Source of the DNA: Pseudolabrys taiwanensis
Lineage (GTDB): Bacteria > Pseudomonadota > Alphaproteobacteria > Rhizobiales > Xanthobacteraceae
DNA length: 64,000 nucleotides
NCBI RefSeq assembly: GCF_003367395.1
Contig: NZ_CP031417.1
Location: 3,410,001 to 3,474,000, forward strand
Direction of reading: 5' to 3'
Shown piece by piece: positions 8,331 through 16,429 of the stretch (position 1 is its first letter; every line of letters begins with the position of its first letter). The notes below the pieces were generated by a model. That model had not been told where the DNA came from, did not search any database, and saw nothing but the letters and a program-made list of their open reading frames with translations. Both the position numbers and the translations under genes were made by a program.

Positions 8331-9338
8331 ATGAACTCCCCCTTCCCTTCCCCCTCTGCCGGCCCCTTCGGCCGGCGTCTCAAGCGCGAACGCGGCGCCA
8401 AAGTGCCGGTCACGATCGTCACCGGCTTCCTCGGCGCCGGCAAGACAACGCTGATCAACCGCTTCCTGGCGACGCCGGAAGGGCAAGGCACCGCCGTGGT
8501 GGTGAACGAGTTCGGCGCCGTCGGCATCGACGATGCGCTGATCCGCGAAAGCGCCGACGAGACCGTGCTGCTCGGCAACGGGTGCCTGTGCTGTATCGCG
8601 CGCAGCGACCTTCAGGAAGCGCTGCGACGCCTGGTGATCGAGCGCGAGCGCGGCGAGATTCCCGACTTCAAGCGCATCGTCATCGAAACCTCGGGCCTCG
8701 CCGATCCCTCGCCCATCCTGCAGACCTTCGCCACCGACCGCGCGCTCGGCGACATGTTTCATGTCGATGTGGTGCTGACGGTGGTCGACGCCGCGACCGG
8801 TCCCGACACGCTGGGCTGGTCGGCCGAAGCCCGCAAGCAGACGATCCTCGCCGACCGGCTGGCCATCACCAAGACCGACATTGCCGGCGCCCCCGAGGCG
8901 CTTATTGCGCATCTCAATACGCTCAATCCGAACGCCGATATCGTCAGGTCCGCCAACGGCGCGCTCGATCCGCGCTGCTTCACCGAACCGGCCGCCCTTC
9001 AGCGCAACGCCTTCGTGGCGGAAGCCGAGCATAGCGACGGCATCGGCAGCTTCGTCCTGACCGAAGAAGCGTCCTTACCGTGGCCCGCCTTCGCCAAGAC
9101 CATGGATACGCTCATCGCGCTACGCGGACCGGATCTCTTGCGCGTGAAGGGGTTCCTCAACGTCGAAGGCTGCAAGGGACCCGTGGTGGTGCAGTTCGTG
9201 CAGCATCTCGCGCCTCCGCCGGTGGAACTCGATGCGTGGCCCGACGGCAACCGGTCGAGCCGCGTCGTATTCATCACGCGCGGGCTTGGTGAGAAGCAGG
9301 TACGGGACCTGTTCGCTGCGGTGCGGTCGCTTCTTTAA
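8331..9338 (+). CDS. CobW/COG0523-family GTP-binding metallochaperone-like protein
   Basis: A 335-aa G3E-type P-loop GTPase. Walker A is GFLGAGKT (residues 32-39), the family metal-binding CxCC motif is CLCC (85-88), and the base-recognition TKTD follows DRLAI. The C-terminal CobW_C domain is present (VKGFLNVEGCKGPVVVQFVQH). COG0523 proteins insert or traffic metals such as Zn, Co or Fe. The gene directly precedes iorAB on the same strand, so it may support metal loading of a neighbouring enzyme; that link is inferred. The metal cannot be told from sequence, and no Zur-type site was recognised upstream. Confidence 0.9.
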   Translation: MNSPFPSPSAGPFGRRLKRERGAKVPVTIVTGFLGAGKTTLINRFLATPEGQGTAVVVNEFGAVGIDDALIRESADETVLLGNGCLCCIARSDLQEALRRLVIERERGEIPDFKRIVIETSGLADPSPILQTFATDRALGDMFHVDVVLTVVDAATGPDTLGWSAEARKQTILADRLAITKTDIAGAPEALIAHLNTLNPNADIVRSANGALDPRCFTEPAALQRNAFVAEAEHSDGIGSFVLTEEASLPWPAFAKTMDTLIALRGPDLLRVKGFLNVEGCKGPVVVQFVQHLAPPPVELDAWPDGNRSSRVVFITRGLGEKQVRDLFAAVRSLL

Positions 9339-9451
9339 GCCGACATCGCTCCGCACGATCACATTTTAGCGACCCCGATTTCCAGAACGTCGACGCGGGT
9401 CTAGCCTGCGACTCACAAGGCCGGCGGACAACGGCTATCGGGAGATCGACA

Positions 9452-9916
9452 ATGCCAAAGATGGATCTGACGGTGAACGGCACGACGCACGCGATCGAAG
9501 CCGATCCCGACATGCCGTTGCTTTACGCGCTGCGCGACGATCTTGGTTTGAACAACCCGCACTTCGGCTGCGGCTTGGCGCAATGCGGTGCATGCACCGT
9601 GTGGCTCGATGGCCAACCGACGCGCTCCTGCATCACGCCGTTATCGGCGGTCGGCAACGCCAAGATCACCACGCTCGCCGGTCTCGGCACACCCGAGAAA
9701 CCGCACCCGATTCAGGCCGCTTACGTGGAGGAGCAGGTTCCTCAGTGCGGCTACTGCATCAATGGCTGGCTCATGACCGCCGCCGCATTTCTGCGCGACA
9801 AGAAGAAGCCGACCGAAGCCGAGATCAAGGAAGCGCTCACCGGCCTCAAGTGCCGCTGCGGCACCCACATCAGCATCCTGAAGGCGGTGAAGCGTGCCGC
9901 CGAGATGATGGGCTGA
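9452..9916 (+). CDS. iorA: [2Fe-2S] small subunit of a molybdenum hydroxylase (isoquinoline 1-oxidoreductase alpha-like)
   Basis: A 154-aa electron-transfer subunit with two [2Fe-2S] clusters. The plant-type cluster cysteines are C40, C45, C48 and C60; the second cluster uses C99 and C102 (CGYC) plus C134 and C136 (CRC). Length and order match IorA-type two-subunit enzymes, which lack a FAD subunit. It is followed 11 bp downstream by the molybdopterin subunit. There is no signal peptide of its own, so export would have to be with the Tat-bearing partner. The substrate could be an N-heterocycle or an aldehyde; sequence alone does not decide. Confidence 0.93.
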   Translation: MPKMDLTVNGTTHAIEADPDMPLLYALRDDLGLNNPHFGCGLAQCGACTVWLDGQPTRSCITPLSAVGNAKITTLAGLGTPEKPHPIQAAYVEEQVPQCGYCINGWLMTAAAFLRDKKKPTEAEIKEALTGLKCRCGTHISILKAVKRAAEMMG

Positions 9917-9927
9917 GGGAGGTCGCC

Positions 9928-12216
9928 ATGACGAAACACGAGAGCAAGATTTCTTTTACCCGCCGTGCCGCGCTGCTCGGCGGCGGCGCCCTGGTCGTAT
10001 CCATCGGCGCGCCGATGACGCTCGATCGGGTTCTCGAGATCGGACAGGCGCATGCGCAAGGCGCCAAACCGCCGCTGACGCCGGACCAGTTGTCCTCTTA
10101 CCTTGCGGTGAATGCGGACGGCACGATCTCCGCCTATTTCGGCAAGATGGACATGGGCCACGGCCTGCATGTCGCCATCGGCCAGATCGTCGCGGAAGAA
10201 CTCGATGCGCCGTTCAAGGCCGTCAAAGTGATCATGGGCGATACGGCCAACTCCGTGAACCAGGGCGGCGCTTCGGGCTCGACCGGCGTGCAGTTCGGCG
10301 GCAAGCAGATGCGCGTGGCCGCCGCGGAAGCGCGGCGCGTCCTCGTCGACATGGCGGCGCGCCATCTGGCGATGCCCGCCGACCAGCTTCTGGTCAAAGA
10401 CGGCGTGGTGAGCGCCAAAGGCGACACCGCAAAGCGCGTCACCTATGCCGAATTGGTCGGCGGCCGTTATTTCAACGTTCAGCTCGCTTGGAACAAACAG
10501 TACGGCAACCCGCTCTACGCGCCCGGTAAAGCGCAGCCGAAAAAACCGAGCGAGCACACCGTCGTCGGCCAACCGATCAAACGCGAGGACGTGGCGCCGA
10601 AGGTCTTCGCCCAACAGGACTTCGTCACCGACATCAAAGTGCCTGGCATGATGCATGGGCGCATGATCCGCCCGGCGGTGGCGGGCGCGACGCCGGTGAA
10701 GGTCGACGAGAGCAGCATCAAGGACATCCCGGGCGCCAAGGTCGTCTGGGACAAGGGCTTCCTCGGCGTCGTCGCCGACAAGGAATGGGACGCCATCAAA
10801 GCGGCACAGCAATTGAAGGTGGCGTGGTCGCAAACGCAGGCGCCCTTCCCCGACCAAGCGAAGCTGTTCGAGCACATCCGTAACGCACCGGTGCGCAAGC
10901 GCGCAGTGGAGCAGCAGAACGGCAATGTCGACGAGGCCTTCAAGAACGCCGCGAAGGTGATCGAGGCCGAGTATGAATGGCCGTTCCAATCGCACGCGAG
11001 CATGGGGCCGGCCTGCGCGCTGGTGGAGATCAAGGACGGCCAAATCACCTGCTGGAGCGGAACGCAGAAGTCGCACTTCGTGCAACAGGGCCTGGCCGCG
11101 ACCTTGAACGTGCCGGCCGAGAGCGTCCGCGTCATCTGGACCCCCGGCCCGGGCTCCTACGGCCGTAACGACGCAGACGATGCGGCGATGGACGCCGCCG
11201 TGTTGGCCAAGGCGGTCGGCCGCCCCGTGCGCGTGCAATATATGCGCGACCAGGGCACCGGCTGGGACCCGAAAGGGCCCGCCTCAATCCACAAGGCGCG
11301 CGCCGCACTCGACGCCTCGGGCAAGCTGATCGGCTATGAATTCGTGAGCAAGGCTTTCTCGCGCGTCGACGTCGATACCAATGGCAGCAAGCCTTACGAC
11401 ACCTTGGCAGGCCAAACGCTAGGCGTGGCCCTGAAATCCGGCGACGGCTTCGGTACGCCGGCCGAATCCTACGCGATCGACAACAAGCGACTCTCCTGGG
11501 AGACCATTCCGCCGTTGCTCGACCGCGCCTCGCCGTTGCGCACCTCGCATCTGCGCGATCCCGTTGGGCCGCAGATCCATTTCGCCAGCGAAAGCTTCAT
11601 CGACGAAGTCGCGGCAGCAGTGAATGTCGACCCGGTCGCGTTCCGCCTCCGCCATGCCACCGACCCACGCGATATCGCGGTCATCAAGGCCGCGGCGGAG
11701 AAGGCGAACTGGCAGACGCGGTCGTCGCCCCGCCGCGACCAAAGCGGCAGCAAACTATCGGGACGCGGCATAGCCTACGCGCAGCGCAGCGGCACCCGCG
11801 TCGCGGTGATCGCCGAGGTCGATGTCGACCGCAGCAGCGGCAAGATCTGGGCGCGGAAATTCACGGTCGCGCACGACTGCGGACAGATCATCAACCCGGA
11901 TGGGCTGGTGAAATGCGTCGAGGGCAACATCGTGCAAGGCGTCAGCCGCACGTTGTGGGAGGAAGTCACCTTCGACCGCAACACCGTCACCAGCATCGAT
12001 TGGATCAGTTATCCGATCCTCGACATCACCGAGACCCCGGCCGAGGTGAATGTGGTGCTGATCAATCACCCGGAGATCGCGCCCTCCGGCGCCGGCGAGC
12101 CGTCGATCCGGCCGGTGGCTGCCGCCATCGGCAACGCCATCTTCGACGCGACCGGCGTGCGAATCCGGCGCGTACCGTTCTCGCCGGAACGGGTGAAGGA
12201 GGCGTTGAGTTCGTAG
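9928..12216 (+). CDS. iorB: Molybdopterin-binding large subunit, isoquinoline 1-oxidoreductase beta-like
   Basis: A 762-aa catalytic subunit of the IorAB-type xanthine dehydrogenase family. The N-terminus carries FTRRAALLGGGALVV, a twin-arginine signal, ending near AHAQG. Molybdopterin-domain landmarks include MDMGHGLHVAIGQIVAEEL near residue 73, GQKMR-like GGKQMRVAAAEARRV, and the C-terminal GAGEPSIRP whose glutamate is the expected molybdenum-site base. The start at 9928 follows GGGAGG and lies 11 bp after iorA. Two-subunit members pass electrons to a membrane cytochrome c, which is not encoded next to it here. Confidence 0.93.
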   Translation: MTKHESKISFTRRAALLGGGALVVSIGAPMTLDRVLEIGQAHAQGAKPPLTPDQLSSYLAVNADGTISAYFGKMDMGHGLHVAIGQIVAEELDAPFKAVKVIMGDTANSVNQGGASGSTGVQFGGKQMRVAAAEARRVLVDMAARHLAMPADQLLVKDGVVSAKGDTAKRVTYAELVGGRYFNVQLAWNKQYGNPLYAPGKAQPKKPSEHTVVGQPIKREDVAPKVFAQQDFVTDIKVPGMMHGRMIRPAVAGATPVKVDESSIKDIPGAKVVWDKGFLGVVADKEWDAIKAAQQLKVAWSQTQAPFPDQAKLFEHIRNAPVRKRAVEQQNGNVDEAFKNAAKVIEAEYEWPFQSHASMGPACALVEIKDGQITCWSGTQKSHFVQQGLAATLNVPAESVRVIWTPGPGSYGRNDADDAAMDAAVLAKAVGRPVRVQYMRDQGTGWDPKGPASIHKARAALDASGKLIGYEFVSKAFSRVDVDTNGSKPYDTLAGQTLGVALKSGDGFGTPAESYAIDNKRLSWETIPPLLDRASPLRTSHLRDPVGPQIHFASESFIDEVAAAVNVDPVAFRLRHATDPRDIAVIKAAAEKANWQTRSSPRRDQSGSKLSGRGIAYAQRSGTRVAVIAEVDVDRSSGKIWARKFTVAHDCGQIINPDGLVKCVEGNIVQGVSRTLWEEVTFDRNTVTSIDWISYPILDITETPAEVNVVLINHPEIAPSGAGEPSIRPVAAAIGNAIFDATGVRIRRVPFSPERVKEALSS

Positions 12217-12223
12217 GCCGTTG

Positions 12224-12322
12224 TCATCGCCGGGCCGGCGCGCAGCGTCGTGGCCCGCTATGACGGAAACGATGCGAGGCGGAGAAAGGCTCTCGCCGGG
12301 ATGCCCGCGGGCGCGGGCATGA
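12224..12322. repeat. Palindromic intergenic repeats
   Basis: The gap between convergent iorB and the reductase gene holds GTCATCGCCGGGCC..GGCCCGCTATGAC and the hairpin GATGCCCGC-GGGC-GCGGGCATGAC. Possible shared transcript end; no T-run. Confidence 0.65.
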
Positions 12323-12331
12323 CGGCGGTGG

Positions 12332-13234
12332 TCACCGCTTGATCAGCGTCCGTGCCTCGACGATGACATCGGCCACCGCGGCATCGTTGTTCGGCGCCAT
12401 GATATGGCAGCCGGCGACGTCGGGGATCGCAGCGAGTTCGGAAATCACTTCGACGCAGATGCGCTTGCCCTCGGCGACCGGATCGCTCGCCGCCTCCATG
12501 CGCTCCACATAGGCGTCGGGGATGATGGTGCCGAATAGCTTCTCCTTCATCCAGCGCGCCGACTTCGCCGAACGCAACGGACATACGCCGATGAGGAACG
12601 ACAGCTTGCCGGCAAGGCCGTGCTCGGCGAGCCGGGCCATGTAGCGGCGCACGATGCCGGCATCCATGCAGAACTGCGTCTGCACGAACTGCGCGCCGGC
12701 CGTCTGCTTGGCGATGAGCCCCTTGGGCTCCCAGCCGGGCGGTGGATCGATCGGACTGTCGGCCGCGCCGAGAAAGAACGATGCCTTGCCCGTGACCTTG
12801 CGGCCGGTCGGCAACTCGCTTGTATCACGCAGGCGACGGGCCAGTTCGGTGAGCTGGCGCGTGTCGAGATCGAACACCGCTTTGGCGTCCGGCTGATCGC
12901 CCGCGCTCGGATCGTCACCGCGCAGCATCAAGAGGTTCTCGATGCCCCAGGCGGCCGCGCTGATGAGATCGCTTTGCAACGCGATGCGGTTACGGTCGCG
13001 GCAGGTGAGTTGCAGGATCGGCTCGATGCCTTGCTCCAACAGCGTCGCGGCGGCGGTGAGCGCGCCGAGATGCGGCCTTGCGCCCGCGCCGTCGGTGACG
13101 TTCACCGCGTCGGCGAGACCTTTGAGCGGCGACGCCTTAGCGACGAGTTCGCCGCGATCGAATGAAACCGGCGGCGTGACTTCGGCCGTGAGAACAAAAC
13201 GGCCTTTGGCGAGCTTGTCCTGCAAACGTGTCAT
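12332..13234 (-). CDS. Methylenetetrahydrofolate reductase (MetF-like)
   Basis: A 300-aa TIM-barrel flavoprotein of the MTHFR family, interconverting 5,10-methylene- and 5-methyl-THF. Recognisable are the early catalytic-Glu segment LTAEVTPP, the VTDGAG motif, and LTCRDRNRIALQSDL, the family's 'T..D.N...L' block; LRGDDP follows. The tail is unlike enteric MetF, so this is probably a catabolic or C1-branch paralogue, not necessarily the methionine enzyme. I chose the ATG at 13234 over a GTG three codons upstream. It is divergent from the CoA-transferase-like gene at 13343, with about 108 bp between. Confidence 0.85.
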   Translation of the reverse strand: MTRLQDKLAKGRFVLTAEVTPPVSFDRGELVAKASPLKGLADAVNVTDGAGARPHLGALTAAATLLEQGIEPILQLTCRDRNRIALQSDLISAAAWGIENLLMLRGDDPSAGDQPDAKAVFDLDTRQLTELARRLRDTSELPTGRKVTGKASFFLGAADSPIDPPPGWEPKGLIAKQTAGAQFVQTQFCMDAGIVRRYMARLAEHGLAGKLSFLIGVCPLRSAKSARWMKEKLFGTIIPDAYVERMEAASDPVAEGKRICVEVISELAAIPDVAGCHIMAPNNDAAVADVIVEARTLIKR

Positions 13235-13342
13235 GCTCTGCACGTCGCAGAATTGTCTTTACCTGGCAAGCGCAAGAATGAGAAAAATGCGCGTCGCCAC
13301 AGTGGGCGGCGGCCCAAAGCGCCGAAGAGCACGAGGCCCGTT

Positions 13343-14155
13343 ATGATCGAGACAACGCTCGAGGAAGCGCTCGCGCCCATCGCCGACGGCTGCATGCTGG
13401 TGGTGCCGCGCGAAGTCGCGGGCGTGCCCATGGCGGCGACACGCGCGCTCATCCGGCGCGGCGTGAAGAACCTGCATCTCATCGCGCTGCCCACGTCGAG
13501 CCTGCAGGCCGACATTCTGATCGGCGCCGGCTGCGTGGCGACGTTGGAGACGAGCGCGGTCAGCCTCGGCGAGCTCGGTCCCGCGCCGCGCTTCAACGCC
13601 GCGATCACCGGCGGCACGATCGTCATGAAGGATGCCACCTGCCCGGCGCTGCACGCCGCCTTGCAGGCGGCGGAGAAAGGCGTGCCCTTCATGCCCCTGC
13701 GCGGACTGATCGGATCCGACGTGCTGAAGTATCGCGACGACTGGAAGGTAATCGACAGTCCGTTCGGCAACGACGATCCCATCGTGCTGTTGCCGGCGCT
13801 GAAGCCCGACGTCGCGCTGCTGCATGCGCCGATGGCCGACCGTTTCGGCAATGTGTGGATCGGCCGCCAGCGCGAACTCGTCACCATGGCGCACGCGGCA
13901 ACGCGGACGATCGCGACGGTCGAGAAGATCGTCGACAACGATCTGCTCGCCGACCCGCTGACGGCGGCCGGCACGCTGCCGGGCTTTTACGTGGAGACGG
14001 TCGCCGTCGCCGAGCGCGGCGCCTGGCCTTTGCCGCTGCCCGACCATTACGCGGCGGACGCGGAGCACCTCGCGCTCTACGCCAAAATGGCGGCGACGGC
14101 GGAAGGCTTCACGGACTATCTCGACAGGTATGTGCATGAGAAGCGCGCGGCTTAG
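13343..14155 (+). CDS. CoA-transferase family protein, A (alpha) subunit, COG1788
   Basis: A 270-aa class I CoA-transferase-type alpha subunit. Visible blocks are SLEEAL-like LEEALAPIADG, a glycine-poor ADGCMLVVP strand, RALIRRGVKNLHLIALP, and the late DVALLHAPMADRFGNVWIG segment, matching the family's 'D....H...AD..GN' signature. It pairs with the B subunit at 14287 but is separated from it by a 105-bp palindromic repeat. Family members move CoA between acids, but IpdAB-type members act as ring-opening hydrolases on CoA thioesters. The substrate is unknown. Confidence 0.87.
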   Translation: MIETTLEEALAPIADGCMLVVPREVAGVPMAATRALIRRGVKNLHLIALPTSSLQADILIGAGCVATLETSAVSLGELGPAPRFNAAITGGTIVMKDATCPALHAALQAAEKGVPFMPLRGLIGSDVLKYRDDWKVIDSPFGNDDPIVLLPALKPDVALLHAPMADRFGNVWIGRQRELVTMAHAATRTIATVEKIVDNDLLADPLTAAGTLPGFYVETVAVAERGAWPLPLPDHYAADAEHLALYAKMAATAEGFTDYLDRYVHEKRAA

Positions 14156-14157
14156 CT

Positions 14158-14262
14158 TTCTGTCGTCCCGGCGAGCGTTCGCGAGGCCCGGGACCCATAC
14201 GCCGCAGCCTATCGAGACGACACGGCGTATGGGTCCCCGCCTGCGCGGGGACGACAGATGAC
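14158..14262. repeat. Long palindromic repeat, near-identical to the copy at 18687
   Basis: CTGTCGTCCCGG..CCGGGACCCATACGCCG and CGGCGTATGGGTCCCCGCC..GGGGACGACAG form nested inverted arms around CAGCCTATCGAGA. The copy at 18687-18785 differs at only a few positions. It lies between the two subunit genes of the CoA-transferase-like enzyme. Confidence 0.8.
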
Positions 14263-14286
14263 AACAACACCGAGGAGCAGGCGAAA

Positions 14287-15039
14287 GTGAACATCCGCGA
14301 CGAAGAACTGCTCGCCGATGTCATCACGCGGCTGATCGGCGACGTGCGCCATGTCGCCGTCGGCAATGCCTCGCCCATTCCGGCGACCGCCGCGTTGCTC
14401 GCGCGCGCCCGCGGCAGGTTACAAGGCGTGGGCCGGCCCTATGTCTCCCTGCTCGGCAGCGCCAAGCACACGTTCTGGACCGATGGCGGCCGCGAATTGT
14501 TCGATTGCGCCGGCCAGGGCCGCATCGACGTGTTCTTTCTCTCCGGCGGACAGATCGACGGCCACGGCAACATCAACCTGGTCGAGATCGGCCCGCACGA
14601 CCATCCCAAGGTGCGCTTTCCCGGCTCGTTCGGCTCGGCATACCTTTATTTCGTGGTGCCGAAAGTCATCCTCTTCCGCACCGAACATTCCCGCCGCACT
14701 TTGGTGCCGCAGGTCGACTTCATCAGCGCCCCCGGGGCGAGCGACCCCAATGTCTTCCGCACGGGCGGACCGATCGCGCTCGTCACCAACCGCTGCCTGT
14801 TCTCGTTCAAGGACGGGCGGTTCACGCTCGACAGCGTGCATCCCGGTCACACCGTCGAGGAAGTGATCGAGCACACCGGTTTCGATTTCGACAGGCCGAA
14901 AGACGTGCCGACGACGGCCGCGCCTTCCGCTGAAACGCTTGCGCTCATGCGCGGCGACGTCGCGCGCGAATTGGCCGGCGTCTATCCGCACTTCGCGCGG
15001 CAGGTGTTCGGCGTCGCGGCAGACGCTTTCGCGAAGTGA
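14287..15039 (+). CDS. CoA-transferase family protein, B (beta) subunit, IpdB-like
   Basis: A 250-aa beta subunit starting with GTG at 14287. Family blocks include GGQIDGHGNINL (about 95-106), HPKVRFPGSFG and VHPGHTVEEVIEHTGFDF. The canonical catalytic glutamate of glutaconate CoA-transferase (E54 in HIIVESG) aligns with PYVSLLGS (residues 51-58), where the position is leucine. Loss of this glutamate is also seen in IpdAB, a steroid-ring CoA-ester hydrolase, so hydrolase-type chemistry is as likely as CoA transfer. This alignment was made by eye. Confidence 0.85.
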   Translation: MNIRDEELLADVITRLIGDVRHVAVGNASPIPATAALLARARGRLQGVGRPYVSLLGSAKHTFWTDGGRELFDCAGQGRIDVFFLSGGQIDGHGNINLVEIGPHDHPKVRFPGSFGSAYLYFVVPKVILFRTEHSRRTLVPQVDFISAPGASDPNVFRTGGPIALVTNRCLFSFKDGRFTLDSVHPGHTVEEVIEHTGFDFDRPKDVPTTAAPSAETLALMRGDVARELAGVYPHFARQVFGVAADAFAK

Positions 15040-15118
15040 AAACGCTTCGCTTTTGACCGCTGCGATAGAACCGTTACTCTCCCACCCAACGACAAGACAA
15101 CGTTGGGAGAAACGACCG

Positions 15119-16210
15119 GTGAAGACAGTGGAAGCGGCGGTGATCGGCGTCGGCTGGATCGGCGGCCTGCGCGCGGAAACGCTCTCGCGCACCGCGCTGT
15201 GCGACAAACTGCACCTTTGCGACATCAAGCCCGACCGGCTCGCCGAGGTGAAGGCGCTGTACAATCCGGCCAGCACCACGCTCGACTATAACGACATCAT
15301 CAACAATCCGAACATCTCTGTCGTGTACGTCTCGACCACGCCGGAGGCGAACCACTATCCGATCGCGCGCGACTGCCTCAAAGGCGGCAAGCACGTGATG
15401 CTAGAGAAGCCGATCGCCCTGGAGCTGTGGGAAGCGGACGAGCTCATCCACCTGTCCAAGACGAACAACCTCAAATTCACCATCGGCTATTCGCAGCGGT
15501 TCAACACCAAGATCGCCTACGCCAAGAAGAAGATCGTCGACGGCACGCTTGGCAATGTCGTCTCGGTGCTGGTCAGCCGCCATCTCTCGCGCGAGCTCGG
15601 CAAGAAGATCGCCGGCCGCGTCCGGCTTTCCCCGGTGGTGATGGAGTCGACCCACGATCTCGACTTCGTCTACTGGCTTCTCGAACCGGCCAAGCCCGTG
15701 CGCGTCTACTCGCAAGGCGCCTATGGCTACATGCAACCGGTGAACGGCTCGCACGACGTCATGTTCACCACCGTCACCATGGACAACGGCGTGGTGGTGA
15801 TGATCGGCGGCGGCTGGAACCTGCCGCCGAGCTATCCGAACTACTGCTCGACCTGGATCGAGATCACCGGCACCGACGGCTCGCTGTTCCTCGACGACAC
15901 GCAGCGCGACAACTGGCTCAACACCGCGCGGCGCGGCCAGGAATTCCCGATGTCGACGATGCCGGGCGAAATGGTCGACCATGTCTTCGCCGGCGGCATC
16001 GGTCCGGAGACAATCTACTTCCTGGAATCCTGCATCAAGAACCGCCCGGTGATGGTGACGCCCGAGAGCGCGCGCTGCGTGATGGAGACCTACAGCGCCG
16101 CCGATCTCTCCGCCGACCGCGGCGAGCCGGTCAATTTGCCGCTCAGCAACGAGACGATCTCGGCCATCGCCGATTTCAAACAGAAGATTCGAGCAGGTTT
16201 GAATGTGTAG
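15119..16210 (+). CDS. Gfo/Idh/MocA-family oxidoreductase
   Basis: A 363-aa NAD(P)-dependent dehydrogenase. The Rossmann motif is GVGWIG (10-15), the conserved EKPIALE supplies the family lysine, and MESTHDLDFVYWLL holds the probable catalytic histidine. GTG at 15119 is chosen because GTTGGGAGAAAC lies just upstream; longer in-frame extensions overlap the preceding CoA-transferase gene. Substrates of this family are sugars, inositols and pyrrole or phthalate-type compounds; none can be assigned here. A second member lies 220 bp downstream. Confidence 0.87.
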   Translation: MKTVEAAVIGVGWIGGLRAETLSRTALCDKLHLCDIKPDRLAEVKALYNPASTTLDYNDIINNPNISVVYVSTTPEANHYPIARDCLKGGKHVMLEKPIALELWEADELIHLSKTNNLKFTIGYSQRFNTKIAYAKKKIVDGTLGNVVSVLVSRHLSRELGKKIAGRVRLSPVVMESTHDLDFVYWLLEPAKPVRVYSQGAYGYMQPVNGSHDVMFTTVTMDNGVVVMIGGGWNLPPSYPNYCSTWIEITGTDGSLFLDDTQRDNWLNTARRGQEFPMSTMPGEMVDHVFAGGIGPETIYFLESCIKNRPVMVTPESARCVMETYSAADLSADRGEPVNLPLSNETISAIADFKQKIRAGLNV

Positions 16211-16225
16211 CTCTCCCGCATCCGC

Positions 16226-16400
16226 GCGCGCAGCGCTCGCCGCACGTGCCCTCTCCCCTTGCGGGAGAGGGCAGCGATGGTGGTTCCGCAAATTTGGCTG
16301 GGTGAGGGGTCGGCGCTCATCCGAAAGTAGAACCCCTCACCCATCCTTTGCGATTGCGCTGCTGCGGACGCCCTCTCCCGCAAGGGGAGAGGGCGCAACG
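16226..16400. repeat. Palindromic repeat pair (GCCCTCTCCC / GGGAGAGGGC type)
   Basis: GCCCTCTCCCCTTGCGGGAGAGGGC near 16250-16275 and GCCCTCTCCCGCAAGGGGAGAGGGC near 16370-16394 are mirror-like copies. Between them are GGTGAGGGG and CCCCTCACCC arms, so the whole 175-bp gap can fold on itself. It separates the two Gfo/Idh genes. Confidence 0.75.
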
Positions 16401-16429
16401 ACTATCGCTGCAATGGATAGGCACTGCGG

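Noticed and set aside
16226..16400. Possible CRISPR-like repeat spacing among intergenic palindromes
   Set aside because: Only two mirror-image copies, not regularly spaced direct repeats, and no cas genes anywhere in the window.
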